Shown one piece after another: positions 17,299 to 26,149 of a stretch of 64,000 nucleotides of DNA. A model generated the notes under the pieces. The model had not been told where the DNA came from. It made no database searches and saw only the letters and a list, made by a program, of their open reading frames with translations. Each line of letters begins with the position of its first letter. The stretch's first letter is position 1. The stretch comes from DAMCZI01 sp032095175 (GTDB taxonomy: Bacteria > Bacillota > Clostridia > Clostridiales > Caloramatoraceae). The stretch spans positions 42,895 through 106,894 of the forward strand of contig DAMCZI010000016.1 in assembly GCA_032095175.1 (NCBI GenBank), written 5' to 3'. A program made the translations under genes and the position numbers.

Positions 17299-17317
17299 TA
17301 AATCTTTTCACCCTCTT

Positions 17318-19036
17318 CTAATTATCTAATTCCTCAATACTGCTTTTTAGCAAAGGCACTAGTTCCTTAAAACACATTAAAAAATACTCATATATAAATT
17401 TAAAATTAGCTGATACCTTTTTTGATTTACTAATAGTCGAATCATCATTATTTTCAAACCCAAATAGTGTAAACGATCTACTTAGGCAACTATTTGTTGC
17501 ATAATCTATAAAATCTAATTCTTCACACTCTTCAATAAATTCATTAATAGTATGAATTTCTTTCATCTTTCCTAATATTTCTGATTCATTTTCACTCTCA
17601 TGTATATTTTTACATATTTCTATTCCGAATTTACATTTATTTTCAACTTTTTCATAAACATTCATTATTTTCCTAAGATTGTTAACTACCAAATTTCTAT
17701 CAAAATAACTTTCTATAGCTTTTTCGTCATTTATTAAATATAGATTTTTTAAAGTATTCTTTGCAAACATGTTTAGGGTATCTTGTAATGTTAAAATTAA
17801 TGTCCCATCAATTTTTGCTCCACCCTCAGTACTATCAATAAATGTATATTTTTGTTTGCATCTAATATAACTTTCAAAGGCTATTCTAAAATCATCTAGT
17901 GATATTGAAGTTTCAACATTCATTCCATTTATATCCTTAACTACTATATGGTCATTTCTATACCCCTCTGAAATATTTTTACTTTTAAATGCATATTGTT
18001 CATTATTTGTTAGTGCTAGATCTTGACCTATAAAAATTATTGGTTCACATCCAAGATATATACCTAAATCAGCAGATGTATGTGCTACAGAACCACCTAT
18101 AAAAAGAGTATCTATAGGATAATCTATAATTTTATTTATATAAGTTTCAAATGCATTATTTTTAAAAAATATCTTTTTCCCATTATGATTGTCTAAAATT
18201 TTATTATTTGTGGACTGTTGAAAAACGATTGGAATATTATCATAAGAAATATTTTCAGTTAATTCATACATTGCATCTGATGTATCCAAAACACAGATAT
18301 AATCAGGTTTGATGCCTCTTTCTAACAGTGGCTTCAGTGTTCTACTTCCACATATAATAACTACATTATCTTGGAATGATTTTAATTTGTCGATATTTTT
18401 TTTTAGTGAAGGTCCTCCCGATACTATTACCGCAGGGATTCCCTTCATAGTACCTTTGAGTTCATTAATTGGTTTGCTTTTTAATATGTGTTTTATATTG
18501 TTGATATATGCTTTCATAAATTTCATTCCTAGATGCTTAGATGTATTAATATTTAACCATTCTTTATTTAACATATTCTTTATTGTTTTTAACACATCCA
18601 ATAGTATTTTGGGATAATTCTTATCATAATTTGAATATGTAACAAGCTTTATATTATTAAACTGTTTTTCATCTATAATACCACTAAGCCAATCCCATAA
18701 TTCCCATTTTTCCTTATATAGATATATATAGAGCCTTGGATCTTCGACTATTTCTTCAAACCTTTCTAAATTTAAAAAATTATAAATTTTATCTATATCA
18801 GGCTCAATTATAAATAATCTATTAAATTTACCAATTCTGTTTAGTGTCTTTTCAATGTATTCACCATTACCAATACCAAAAACAATAATCAGTGTTTCAG
18901 AATTTATATTACTTATATTATCTAATAATGCTTCATCTATTTCTTTTCCATATACAATATTTGATTTTTCATTATTTCCTGTGTATTTTTTATCGTTGTT
19001 ATATCTCTCAATTGTAATTTGAGTAATGTAATTCAT
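17318..19036 (-). CDS. Motility-associated factor (Maf) glycosyltransferase family protein, DUF115
   Basis: A 572-residue protein. Its central region (about 190-420) is the Maf/DUF115 domain: GIPAVIVSGGPSLKKNID, VIICGSRTLKPLLERGIKPDYICVLD, FIGGSVAHTSADLG and PIIFIGQDLALTN. Maf proteins transfer nonulosonic acids to flagellin. Its position downstream of flagellin and upstream of the CMP-nonulosonate genes fits that role strongly. It is the first gene of the glycosylation operon and has its own sigma-D-type promoter (19071-19097). A GAAGGGG Shine-Dalgarno supports the ATG at 19036. Confidence 0.88.
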   Translation of the reverse strand: MNYITQITIERYNNDKKYTGNNEKSNIVYGKEIDEALLDNISNINSETLIIVFGIGNGEYIEKTLNRIGKFNRLFIIEPDIDKIYNFLNLERFEEIVEDPRLYIYLYKEKWELWDWLSGIIDEKQFNNIKLVTYSNYDKNYPKILLDVLKTIKNMLNKEWLNINTSKHLGMKFMKAYINNIKHILKSKPINELKGTMKGIPAVIVSGGPSLKKNIDKLKSFQDNVVIICGSRTLKPLLERGIKPDYICVLDTSDAMYELTENISYDNIPIVFQQSTNNKILDNHNGKKIFFKNNAFETYINKIIDYPIDTLFIGGSVAHTSADLGIYLGCEPIIFIGQDLALTNNEQYAFKSKNISEGYRNDHIVVKDINGMNVETSISLDDFRIAFESYIRCKQKYTFIDSTEGGAKIDGTLILTLQDTLNMFAKNTLKNLYLINDEKAIESYFDRNLVVNNLRKIMNVYEKVENKCKFGIEICKNIHESENESEILGKMKEIHTINEFIEECEELDFIDYATNSCLSRSFTLFGFENNDDSTISKSKKVSANFKFIYEYFLMCFKELVPLLKSSIEELDN

Positions 19037-19070
19037 ATCAAAACCCCTTCATATTTTAGTATTATTATAT

Positions 19071-19097
19071 TTATCGTCATTTTATTTAATAATTTTA
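19071..19097 (-). promoter_or_regulatory. Sigma-D-type promoter of the maf/neu operon
   Basis: On the minus strand TAAA at 19097-19094 is followed by exactly 15 bases and GACGATAA at 19078-19071. This is a near-perfect SigD/FliA promoter located 35 bp upstream of the maf start. It makes flagellin glycosylation genes members of the late flagellar regulon. Confidence 0.75.
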
Positions 19098-19099
19098 CA

Positions 19100-19147
19100 C
19101 CTAAAAATAAAAAATCACTATCAGAGTCGTCACTCTGATAGTGATTT
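19100..19147 (-). terminator. Strong intrinsic terminator of the flagellin gene
   Basis: The arms 19112-19127 and 19132-19147 form a perfect 16-bp stem with a 4-base loop. A T-rich tract follows on the minus strand (TTTTATTTTTAG). It lies 20 bp after the flagellin stop and isolates flagellin from the maf operon. Confidence 0.9.
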
Positions 19148-19167
19148 AAGTAACATATAATTCTAAA

Positions 19168-19992
19168 CTATCTTAATAATTGAAGAACTCCCTGTGGCTG
19201 CTGATTTGCTTGTGCAAGCATTGCCTGAGCAGCTTGAGCAAGTATATTGTTCTTGCTGAATGTCATCATTTCCTTAGCCATATCAATATCTCTAACTCTT
19301 GATTCTGCTGACTGTAAGTTTTCTGATGAATTATCAAGGTTAGCTATTGTATGCTCAAGTCTATTCTGAAGAGCACCCATCTTAGATCTTGACTTTGATA
19401 CTGAAACAATCGCACTATTTACTTTAGCTATTGCACTTGAAGCTGCAGTGCGTGTACTGATTGATACAGCTGAAATACTAACATTGTCTTCTCCTAATGA
19501 AGACTTAACCTGATTTTCCCACTTAAGAGTTATAACTTGTCCTGCATTAGCACCAACTTGAATATTAGCAGAGAAAGCACTCTTTATAATATCTTGCTCA
19601 TTGAACTGAGTATTCTTTCCTATTCTATCAATTTCATCTTTTAAAGCTGTTAATTCATCGTTTAAAGCACCTCTATCAACTGTAACGTTTGTATCACTTG
19701 CTGACTGAACTGCTAATTCTCTCATTCTCTGAAGAATTGAGTGAGTCTCATTTAATCCACCTTCTGCAGTCTGTATAAGTGATATACCATCTTGAGCATT
19801 TCTTGATGCTTGGTTTAAACCTCTGATCTGTGCTCTCATTTTTTCTGAGATTGAAAGACCAGCTGCGTCATCTCCTGCTCTGTTGATTCTTAAACCTGAA
19901 GAAAGCTTTTCCATTGATTTTGCTGAGCTAACTGTGTTGATACCTAACTGTCTATGAGCGTTCATAGCATTAAGATTGTGATTGATTATCAT
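19168..19992 (-). CDS. fliC: Flagellin
   Basis: A 274-residue flagellin. It has the conserved N-terminal D0/D1 helices (MIINHNLNAMNAHRQLG, SSGLRINRAGDDAAGLSISEKMRAQIRGL) and C-terminal helices (NRLEHTIANLDNSSENLQSAESRVRDIDMAKEMM, ending QGVLQLLR). The variable centre is very short, as in other clostridial and Bacillus flagellins. It contains several Ser/Thr that could be glycosylated. The gene is monocistronic: sigma-D promoter at 20117-20143, a roughly 118-nt structured leader with CsrA-type sites, AAGGAGGG before the ATG, and a strong terminator. Confidence 0.97.
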   Translation of the reverse strand: MIINHNLNAMNAHRQLGINTVSSAKSMEKLSSGLRINRAGDDAAGLSISEKMRAQIRGLNQASRNAQDGISLIQTAEGGLNETHSILQRMRELAVQSASDTNVTVDRGALNDELTALKDEIDRIGKNTQFNEQDIIKSAFSANIQVGANAGQVITLKWENQVKSSLGEDNVSISAVSISTRTAASSAIAKVNSAIVSVSKSRSKMGALQNRLEHTIANLDNSSENLQSAESRVRDIDMAKEMMTFSKNNILAQAAQAMLAQANQQPQGVLQLLR

Positions 19993-20000
19993 ATATTTTC

Positions 20001-20031
20001 CCTCCTTGAATTTTATCGGACATCCTTGTCC
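20001..20031 (-). promoter_or_regulatory. Candidate CsrA-binding sites in the flagellin leader
   Basis: The transcript reads GGACAAGGATGTCC at 20031-20018: a 5-bp stem (GGACA/TGTCC) that presents AGGA in the loop. The core ACAAGGATGT matches the known CsrA consensus (RUACARGGAUGU). A second GGA lies about 20 bases downstream, inside the Shine-Dalgarno AAGGAGG (20007-20001). Two such sites allow one CsrA dimer to cover the ribosome site, as known for B. subtilis hag. csrA and its antagonist fliW are encoded 2-3 kb upstream. Confidence 0.8.
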
Positions 20032-20040
20032 ATTTATTAT

Positions 20041-20095
20041 AGTAAGCCTTTGGCTTGCTATTCATTGGTTAAATATTAATTTGTGGCCACAAATT
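20041..20095 (-). other. Two further hairpins in the flagellin 5' leader
   Basis: AATTTGTGGCCACAAATT at 20078-20095 is a perfect 18-bp palindrome. A second stem, AAGCC/GGCTT with an AAA loop, lies at 20044-20056 and extends with one mismatch to 20041-20059. Both fall in the predicted 5' UTR between the sigma-D -10 and the CsrA hairpin. They may stabilise the abundant flagellin mRNA. Confidence 0.6.
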
Positions 20096-20116
20096 TACTT
20101 TTATCTTATATTTTAT

Positions 20117-20143
20117 ATATCGTAATGTAAAAACAATACTTTA
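20117..20143 (-). promoter_or_regulatory. Sigma-D promoter of flagellin
   Basis: On the minus strand TAAA at 20143-20140, a 15-base spacer and TACGATAT at 20124-20117 match the SigD/FliA consensus. The distance to the start codon predicts a leader of about 118 nt. Confidence 0.85.
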
Positions 20144-20152
20144 TACCCTTTT

Positions 20153-20497
20153 TTATATTTTTTTATTAAAAAAATAAGAAGAATAATTTTTCATGCTATT
20201 TATATATTTATCATTTGCAGTCATTGAGTTAGAAACTGTTTTTATTTTTATTAATAAATTCTGTCTCTTTTCATTCATTATTTTGTTAAACTCTTTTTCC
20301 CATTTTTCTAATTCAAGAGAATTAACTATTAAAATAAATGAATTACTATCATATTTAATTTCTCTAAGTTGATTAATTATTTTTTCTCTTTCCTCAAGAT
20401 ATAAATTAAGATCTTCATATTTTTCATTTCTTAAATCATCAATTGCCTTTATAGTAATATTTCTAAATTCATTTAATAATGATTGAACATACTCCAT
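20153..20497 (-). CDS. FliT-like flagellar export chaperone
   Basis: A 114-residue, highly charged, all-helical protein with no membrane segment. Its start overlaps the fliD stop by one base (TAATG), so it is translationally coupled to fliD. Small helical proteins directly after fliD are usually FliS or FliT; this one has the length and heptad pattern of FliT (the FliD chaperone) and lacks FliS features. Sequence conservation in FliT is weak, so the call rests mainly on position and shape. Confidence 0.6.
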   Translation of the reverse strand: MEYVQSLLNEFRNITIKAIDDLRNEKYEDLNLYLEEREKIINQLREIKYDSNSFILIVNSLELEKWEKEFNKIMNEKRQNLLIKIKTVSNSMTANDKYINSMKNYSSYFFNKKI

Positions 20498-22176
20498 TAC
20501 TTACCACCACCAATGGAACCAAGCTGTTGTGCTAACCATGATGTTTGACTGTTTAGTTTTTGCATGGCAACCTCTAACTGTGAAAACTTTCTATAATATT
20601 GTTCTTGCTTAATTAATAGTTGATTTTCCATATCTTTAATTCTATTATCATAATTATCTCTTATATCCTGAGATAATAAATTATTAATCTCCGAAAGATC
20701 CCCTGTTGTACCTGCAGTTTCAATTAGTATACCTTTTTTACCAGCACTATCTCTTCCTGTTCGAATATAATCCTTTAATATATCATCAATTCTTCTAAAT
20801 ACTCCAATATTATCATATCGTCCACTATCATTTTTATGATCAGGATCATATTTTATTTCTGAATCCTTTCTAAATAGATCTGCAACCTTTTCCGGATTAT
20901 TTTTTAATGCTTTTTCAAGCTTAAACTGTCCATCAATGTCTTTTTCAAGTATAATCTTTCCTCTTTGAGTGGTATCCTCTGAAGTATTTAACCCAACATC
21001 AGATAGTGAAATTCCTGCATTTTTTACTTCATCAAAAAATGATCTTCTAATGGAATTAAGCATATTTGAAAGATTGCTATCATTCTTTAACAATCCTCGT
21101 TTTGCTTTCTCTTCCCATAACTTTATGTCATCTTCCTTCATCGCTTCCCTTTGTTCATCTGTAAGAGGCTTATAGCTATATTGCTTTTTTTCATCAATTT
21201 TTTTATTTATTTTTTCAACAAACTCATTATACTTATCAATAAATCCCTTTATTTTTTCAAAGGTTTTTGACGGATTGGGTGTTATATTAATACTTGATGA
21301 ATTTGTTCCATCGAGGTTTTTCTCACTTGATAAGTTATAAATAACACCATCTATCAAAAAAGTATTACTTGATCTTGTAACTGCAACTGCTTCACTACTT
21401 CCCGGTGGTGTAATGTAAACAAGTGCATCTTCGCCATTAGCTGTTTGTAGTGGCAGTGTACTTATTGAAGCTGTTGTATCCACATCAGATACCTGATTAT
21501 AAGCAATCTCAATTTTACTGTTAGCACCTGTATTGGTTGTTTCTATAGTAAAATTATGTGTAAGCTCGCTATAGGTTGCTTTAAGATTGTTTGATGATGC
21601 TGACGAAATTCTATTTATGATATCATTAATAGTATCTGCATCATTTATTTGAATCTCAATAGGTGTACTTGGGTTTCCACCTTCACCAAATGTGCTATTA
21701 GCCCCATTTGCATAATTTATTTTAATAGTTCCTGCTTTTATGTTTGCAACATCAGAAACCTTCGAGTACTTTGTTGTACCAGCGCCAAGGTCAGCAGTTA
21801 CACCTGCAGACTTTGCCATATGGCCATCAGGAGAACCAGTCTTAACATAGCTTACGTTATAACTACCACAAGCAGTTCCAACACTAGGTGTAATTGAAAC
21901 CATTGAATTATTAGTACCATACTTTACATCATATCCTGCATAGTTATTAGCTGACAACATGTTAGTATCTGCAGGACTTAAAAGATCCAGATAGGTATTT
22001 CTAAAGGACTTTAAGTCATTTATTATATCTCTATAGCTTTCCTGTCTCCATTGAATAATCTGTCTATTCTGCTTAAGCTTATCAATTCTTGCTCTTTGAG
22101 TACTTAGCATTTGCTTGACAGCTTCATCTACATCAATTCCAGATGCCATTCCGCTAATTCTCATCCTATCTGCCAT
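20497..22176 (-). CDS. fliD: Flagellar filament cap protein FliD
   Basis: A 559-residue hook-associated protein 2. The N-terminal MRISGMASGIDVDEAVKQML is the FliD signature. The middle contains the variable cap domains (NINPSKTFEKIKGFIDKYNEFVEKIN begins the conserved FliD-C region near 290). The C-terminus is a coiled coil (NRIKDMENQLLIKQEQYYRKFSQLEVAMQKLNSQTSWLAQQLG). It caps the growing filament and guides flagellin folding. The start at 22176 has GGGGGTG six bases upstream. Confidence 0.95.
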   Translation of the reverse strand: MADRMRISGMASGIDVDEAVKQMLSTQRARIDKLKQNRQIIQWRQESYRDIINDLKSFRNTYLDLLSPADTNMLSANNYAGYDVKYGTNNSMVSITPSVGTACGSYNVSYVKTGSPDGHMAKSAGVTADLGAGTTKYSKVSDVANIKAGTIKINYANGANSTFGEGGNPSTPIEIQINDADTINDIINRISSASSNNLKATYSELTHNFTIETTNTGANSKIEIAYNQVSDVDTTASISTLPLQTANGEDALVYITPPGSSEAVAVTRSSNTFLIDGVIYNLSSEKNLDGTNSSSINITPNPSKTFEKIKGFIDKYNEFVEKINKKIDEKKQYSYKPLTDEQREAMKEDDIKLWEEKAKRGLLKNDSNLSNMLNSIRRSFFDEVKNAGISLSDVGLNTSEDTTQRGKIILEKDIDGQFKLEKALKNNPEKVADLFRKDSEIKYDPDHKNDSGRYDNIGVFRRIDDILKDYIRTGRDSAGKKGILIETAGTTGDLSEINNLLSQDIRDNYDNRIKDMENQLLIKQEQYYRKFSQLEVAMQKLNSQTSWLAQQLGSIGGGK

Positions 22177-22207
22177 TTATTACACCCCCATCACACTTTT
22201 AAACTTT

Positions 22208-22420
22208 CTATTTAAGTTTTTTAATTAAACTCTCAACATCTATAATAGCTTCTTGATTTTGCTTCTTTACTTCATCAATCAATTCTTTTCTAAGCACCTT
22301 TACATCCTTTGGAGCATTAATTCCTATCTTTACAATTCCATTACCTACTTCTATTATGCAAACCTCTACATTTTCATCAATTTGAATTGCTTCCCCTACT
22401 TTTCTTGATAAAACGAGCAT
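22208..22420 (-). CDS. csrA: Translational regulator CsrA
   Basis: A 70-residue RNA-binding protein. It shows the full family pattern: MLVLSRKVGEAIQI, the GIVKIGINAPKDVKVLRKEL core with the R-K-E-L RNA-contact region, and a short helical tail. It represses translation by binding GGA motifs; the flagellin leader carries such motifs at 20001-20031. Its 5' end overlaps the 3' end of fliW by 25 bases, keeping the antagonist and regulator in fixed proportion. Confidence 0.96.
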   Translation of the reverse strand: MLVLSRKVGEAIQIDENVEVCIIEVGNGIVKIGINAPKDVKVLRKELIDEVKKQNQEAIIDVESLIKKLK

Positions 22421-22830
22421 GATATCTCCTGCCTTATTTCATATTCTTTATTTTGTAATATTATTTGTTTCCCCTTATTTTTTATAACATTTACTATTAT
22501 AGGGGCTAGAAGGTTTGCAGTAAATTTATCATTTCTAACAGTTACAACATTATAGATTGCTGCATCTGTTTCCTCTTGAATTTCTAATTCTTCAATTTCC
22601 TTATCAGTAAGTTCTATTTGATAATCCTTAAAGAATTCCCATGGAATCATAATTAGTAAACATATGTTAGAATTTTCAATGCTCTGAAGGCATTTAAGGT
22701 TTGGGTTATCATCAATGTCCAGTATTACAAATTTATTTAAATTTTCAAATCCAGGAATTCCATCTGTAAAATCAATTACATTTTTTTCTTCAATATCTAC
22801 ACTACCAAAAAACTTAGTATCTATTCTCAT
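22396..22830 (-). CDS. fliW: Flagellar assembly factor FliW
   Basis: A 144-residue protein starting MRIDTKFFGSVDIEEKN, the standard FliW N-terminus. FTDGIPGFENLNKFVIL and LLIMIPWEFFKDYQI are further hallmarks. FliW binds CsrA and also flagellin, so free flagellin frees CsrA to repress. The Met at 22830 is chosen over one three codons earlier because it fits the family start and has AGGATGA as a spaced Shine-Dalgarno. Confidence 0.93.
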   Translation of the reverse strand: MRIDTKFFGSVDIEEKNVIDFTDGIPGFENLNKFVILDIDDNPNLKCLQSIENSNICLLIMIPWEFFKDYQIELTDKEIEELEIQEETDAAIYNVVTVRNDKFTANLLAPIIVNVIKNKGKQIILQNKEYEIRQEISCSFYQEK

Positions 22831-22840
22831 ACAAATCATC

Positions 22841-24037
22841 CTATCTTAAAAAATCTAGTAGACTAGGTTGAATTATTTTTGCTCCAGTCATTAGTGATGC
22901 CATATATACGCTCTCCATAACCTTATACTGCATTGTCTTCTCTGCTACATCAATATCCGATGTTTTAGACAGTAGTTCTGTCATATTAAAGGTTTCTTCA
23001 GTATTCTTTTCTTGCATTGCTTCTAATCTTTGTGCTTTTGAACCAACTTCCGATCTTATATTTAACAAATTATCGATCTGTTCATCTAGCTTATCTAATA
23101 AACTAGATGGTGATTTATTTTCACCTAATAGACCAATAATATTATCAACTACATTGTCTGGTTTCAAATTAAATTTATAACTATTACCGACAGTATTATC
23201 CGTGTTTTTAGATAGTGTAAATGTAAGCCCTTCATTATCAGGGAATTTAATTATAGAGTTTCCAGTTGTAGGATCAATACTCGCTGTTACCTCAGAAAAA
23301 TTCACACCATCTGTAGAATATTTTACTTTTGTTACCTGTCCACCTGCATTAACCTCATCTACCATAATTGTAAAATTTTTTTCAGTACTTCCTACAAAGT
23401 ATCCACTTAATACTCCACCTCCACCAAATGGTGATGTTCCATCTGATTTTATACCTTCAACTGGAAGGTTTATAGGTTTATTTGTAAAAATCTCCTTGAA
23501 TTTTTCTCCTGGAAAGCCTATATCGAATCTTACGCCCTGTGAAAATTCTCTGATTAAACCTTCAGTAGAACCACTATATATAATCGCATTTAAATCTTCT
23601 TCAAATGGCTTATTTGTAGTTTTATCTCCTCCGAAAATGTATCTACCATCAAAGGCCGTATTCCCAATCTGCATCAGTTGTTCCTTTAGCTGTTCCACCT
23701 CCATAAGAATTGGAGTTCTTTGGCCTTCATTATATGTTGCATTTCCAGCCTGTACTGTTAATTCTCTAATTCTATGAAGTACATCTCCCATTTGTCCTAT
23801 TGCAGTCTCAGTTGTCTCAAGCCATCCTAAGCCTTCTTCAATGTTCTTTTTATATCTATCATTTAGTGAAATTCCTGATGTCAACTCCATAGTTCTTGCA
23901 ACCCTAAATGGATCATCAGATGGTCTTCTTATTTCTTTTCCTGATGATAACTGTTCCTGCAGCTTTCTCATATTTTGAAGGTTTGTAGTTAAATCACTAA
24001 GGTATCCTCTAACTAATACTCTATTTGTTATTCTCAA
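22841..24037 (-). CDS. flgL: Flagellar hook-filament junction protein FlgL
   Basis: A 398-residue hook-associated protein 3. It has flagellin-like N- and C-terminal helices: MRITNRVLVRGYLSDLTTN, LSSGKEIRRPSDDPFRVART, and a C-terminal region with TSDIDVAEKTMQYKVMESVY and QPSLLDFLR. The middle is an extended beta-rich insert typical of FlgL. It lies 10 bases after flgK and just before fliW. Confidence 0.93.
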   Translation of the reverse strand: MRITNRVLVRGYLSDLTTNLQNMRKLQEQLSSGKEIRRPSDDPFRVARTMELTSGISLNDRYKKNIEEGLGWLETTETAIGQMGDVLHRIRELTVQAGNATYNEGQRTPILMEVEQLKEQLMQIGNTAFDGRYIFGGDKTTNKPFEEDLNAIIYSGSTEGLIREFSQGVRFDIGFPGEKFKEIFTNKPINLPVEGIKSDGTSPFGGGGVLSGYFVGSTEKNFTIMVDEVNAGGQVTKVKYSTDGVNFSEVTASIDPTTGNSIIKFPDNEGLTFTLSKNTDNTVGNSYKFNLKPDNVVDNIIGLLGENKSPSSLLDKLDEQIDNLLNIRSEVGSKAQRLEAMQEKNTEETFNMTELLSKTSDIDVAEKTMQYKVMESVYMASLMTGAKIIQPSLLDFLR

Positions 24038-24047
24038 TTACTTTCAC

Positions 24048-25703
24048 CTACCTTTTAAGACCATTTACAACAACATCAAGCAATTCATCAATTACACTGA
24101 TCATCCTGGCATTTGCCTGGTATGACTTTGAAAATTGAATCATGTTTGTTATTTCTTCATCAAGTGAGACACCTGAAATAGATTCTTTTCTTGTTTCAAG
24201 CTGGGTTAAAAGTGCCTCTTGGTTTATAACATTTCTTTGTGCATCTTGATTTGTAACACCAAGGTCTGCAATTGAACTCTTGAAATAGTTGTCAAGTGTC
24301 ATTCCATTTGGGTCACCTGTCATTGATAATGGTTTATCACTGTCCATTGTTAATGAAACATCATCTATAAAAGTTTGTCTAATATCTGCATCTGCAGCTT
24401 TTGTTATTTTTTCAATATCAATTCTGGTATACCTCAATTGATGTATTAAAATTGCTCTCTCTCCGTTACCTTCCTTAGCATCAGCGCCAATAACCTTTCC
24501 CGAGTTTATCAATTTAGGATCTTTTAGTATATCCTCATTTACCTTAATAACCTTTGCTGGTTCCTCCGATGTTTCAGCAGCCGCATCAAAGAAATTAATA
24601 CTCTTGCCATTGTCTGAGTGTATTGTATTAACAGCTACAGCTAAAACCTTTGCCAGATTATTTAATTCCATCTTATATGTTTCAACATTATTTTTAATTG
24701 CTTCATATCCATTTAAGCTTCCGCTATCAAACTTAGCTGGTGTTAGCATATCACTGCTTAATGTTCCCTTTTGATAACTATCTTTGTTGTATAAAACTAC
24801 ATGACTACCAGCATATTCACTTTCTTTGCCAGTTATATCAATTTCTACAGACTTATTAGGGTCGCCATCTATAAATACTTCCATTTTACTGCCTTGAATT
24901 TTATTTATATATGCTACTCCCTGATTTACTGTTCCATCTGATAAAATTTGCTTTTTAACAACATTACCATTTTTATCAAGCATCTTTGCCTTTACATCTA
25001 TTCCACTAAATTCTGTCTTGTCAACTTCAAACCCGAATCTGTTGGAAAGCTGATCTAAAAGTAAATCTCTTCTATCCATAAGGTCATTTGGAGTTTTTCC
25101 TCCAATAACAACAGCTTTTATCTGTGTATTTATTTCTGATAACTGATCAAATATGCTGTTTACCTCAAAAATCTGCTGTCTCATCAATTCTCCAGCGTTT
25201 GTTTCAAGATCATCAAGTTGTCTATATGTATGATTTAATGACTTAGCCATTGTATCCGCATTCTGTGCAACAAGGGTTCTTGCTGTGGAGTTTGGTTCTG
25301 GAGTGTTGGATAATTGAGACCATGCATCCCAGAACTTTCCCATTGTTGTCGCAATACCAGTTTCACTTGGCTCCATGAATATTGTTTCTATTTCAGATAA
25401 GAACTGTTCCTTTGCTGCAAATTTCCCTAGTGTACCCATTTCCTTTCTTATCTGTCCATCCAAGAATTCATCTCTAGATCTTGTTATACTTGCTATCTGA
25501 ACACCTGTTCCAAGCTGTCCAGGTTCTGCTGATGTAGTTAAGGATGGCATACCAAAGGGCTGTGTTGTCTTCATATTTGCTCTTTGTACTGAATATCCAT
25601 CTGTATTTGCATTTGCAACATTATGTCCAGTTATATGAAGAGCTGTTTGCTGAGCAAACATACCTCTTTTTACAATGTTAAATGTACCAAATAATCCACT
25701 CAT
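24048..25703 (-). CDS. flgK: Flagellar hook-associated protein 1 FlgK
   Basis: A 551-residue protein. The N-terminus has the rod/hook signature (SGLFGTFNIVKRGMFAQQTALHITGHNVANANTDGYSVQRANM). The C-terminus has LDEEITNMIQFSKSYQANARMISVIDELLDVVVNG, the axial-protein D0 motif. Between are FlgK-type coiled and beta domains (GGKTPNDLMDRRDLLLDQLS). It joins hook and filament together with FlgL. Confidence 0.95.
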   Translation of the reverse strand: MSGLFGTFNIVKRGMFAQQTALHITGHNVANANTDGYSVQRANMKTTQPFGMPSLTTSAEPGQLGTGVQIASITRSRDEFLDGQIRKEMGTLGKFAAKEQFLSEIETIFMEPSETGIATTMGKFWDAWSQLSNTPEPNSTARTLVAQNADTMAKSLNHTYRQLDDLETNAGELMRQQIFEVNSIFDQLSEINTQIKAVVIGGKTPNDLMDRRDLLLDQLSNRFGFEVDKTEFSGIDVKAKMLDKNGNVVKKQILSDGTVNQGVAYINKIQGSKMEVFIDGDPNKSVEIDITGKESEYAGSHVVLYNKDSYQKGTLSSDMLTPAKFDSGSLNGYEAIKNNVETYKMELNNLAKVLAVAVNTIHSDNGKSINFFDAAAETSEEPAKVIKVNEDILKDPKLINSGKVIGADAKEGNGERAILIHQLRYTRIDIEKITKAADADIRQTFIDDVSLTMDSDKPLSMTGDPNGMTLDNYFKSSIADLGVTNQDAQRNVINQEALLTQLETRKESISGVSLDEEITNMIQFSKSYQANARMISVIDELLDVVVNGLKR

Positions 25704-25714
25704 TTCTCTTCCCC

Positions 25715-26149
25715 CTATCCCTTTGTGTTAAAAACGCTTTCAGATTTTCCGTCATCTAATTTTCCGGCATTTCCATATGTCATAACCCTTTGAGTTGGAT
25801 TAAGGGCTGAGGTTATCATCCTTATATAATAAATTGACTGCCTTGTTAGCATCAAATTTACTTCTCCCTTTTCCTTTGCATCCTCAGATAGTTTTCTTAG
25901 TCTATCAACCTGTCCCTGGGTTATAAGGCCTTCCTTTACCATATCTTCTGCCTTTCTATCCCCTGTTAATTCCTGTCGTTTCTTTTCTAGAAGAGATATT
26001 TTTTTAGCACAATCCTTCTTTTTCTCAATTATTTCTTGAAGTTCAGAAGCTCTATCTTTTATTAATACTTCTTTTTCATAATCTAGCAACTCATTCAAAT
26101 TTTTTAAAACAACCTCTTGTGCAGACATTATATCCCTAATTTCCATCAT
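25715..26149 (-). CDS. flgN: FlgN-type chaperone for FlgK/FlgL
   Basis: A 144-residue helical protein in the standard flgM-flgN-flgK-flgL order. LKNLNELLDYEKEVLIKDRASELQEIIEKKK matches the FlgN coiled-coil pattern. Its start overlaps the flgM stop (ATGATGG/TGA), showing translational coupling. FlgN chaperones bind unfolded junction proteins before export. The second Met is an equally possible start. Confidence 0.85.
   Translation of the reverse strand: MMEIRDIMSAQEVVLKNLNELLDYEKEVLIKDRASELQEIIEKKKDCAKKISLLEKKRQELTGDRKAEDMVKEGLITQGQVDRLRKLSEDAKEKGEVNLMLTRQSIYYIRMITSALNPTQRVMTYGNAGKLDDGKSESVFNTKG

Noticed and set aside
23202..23777. 191-codon open frame on the plus strand
   Set aside because: It is fully antisense to flgL, has low-complexity composition and no ribosome site; flgL is certain.
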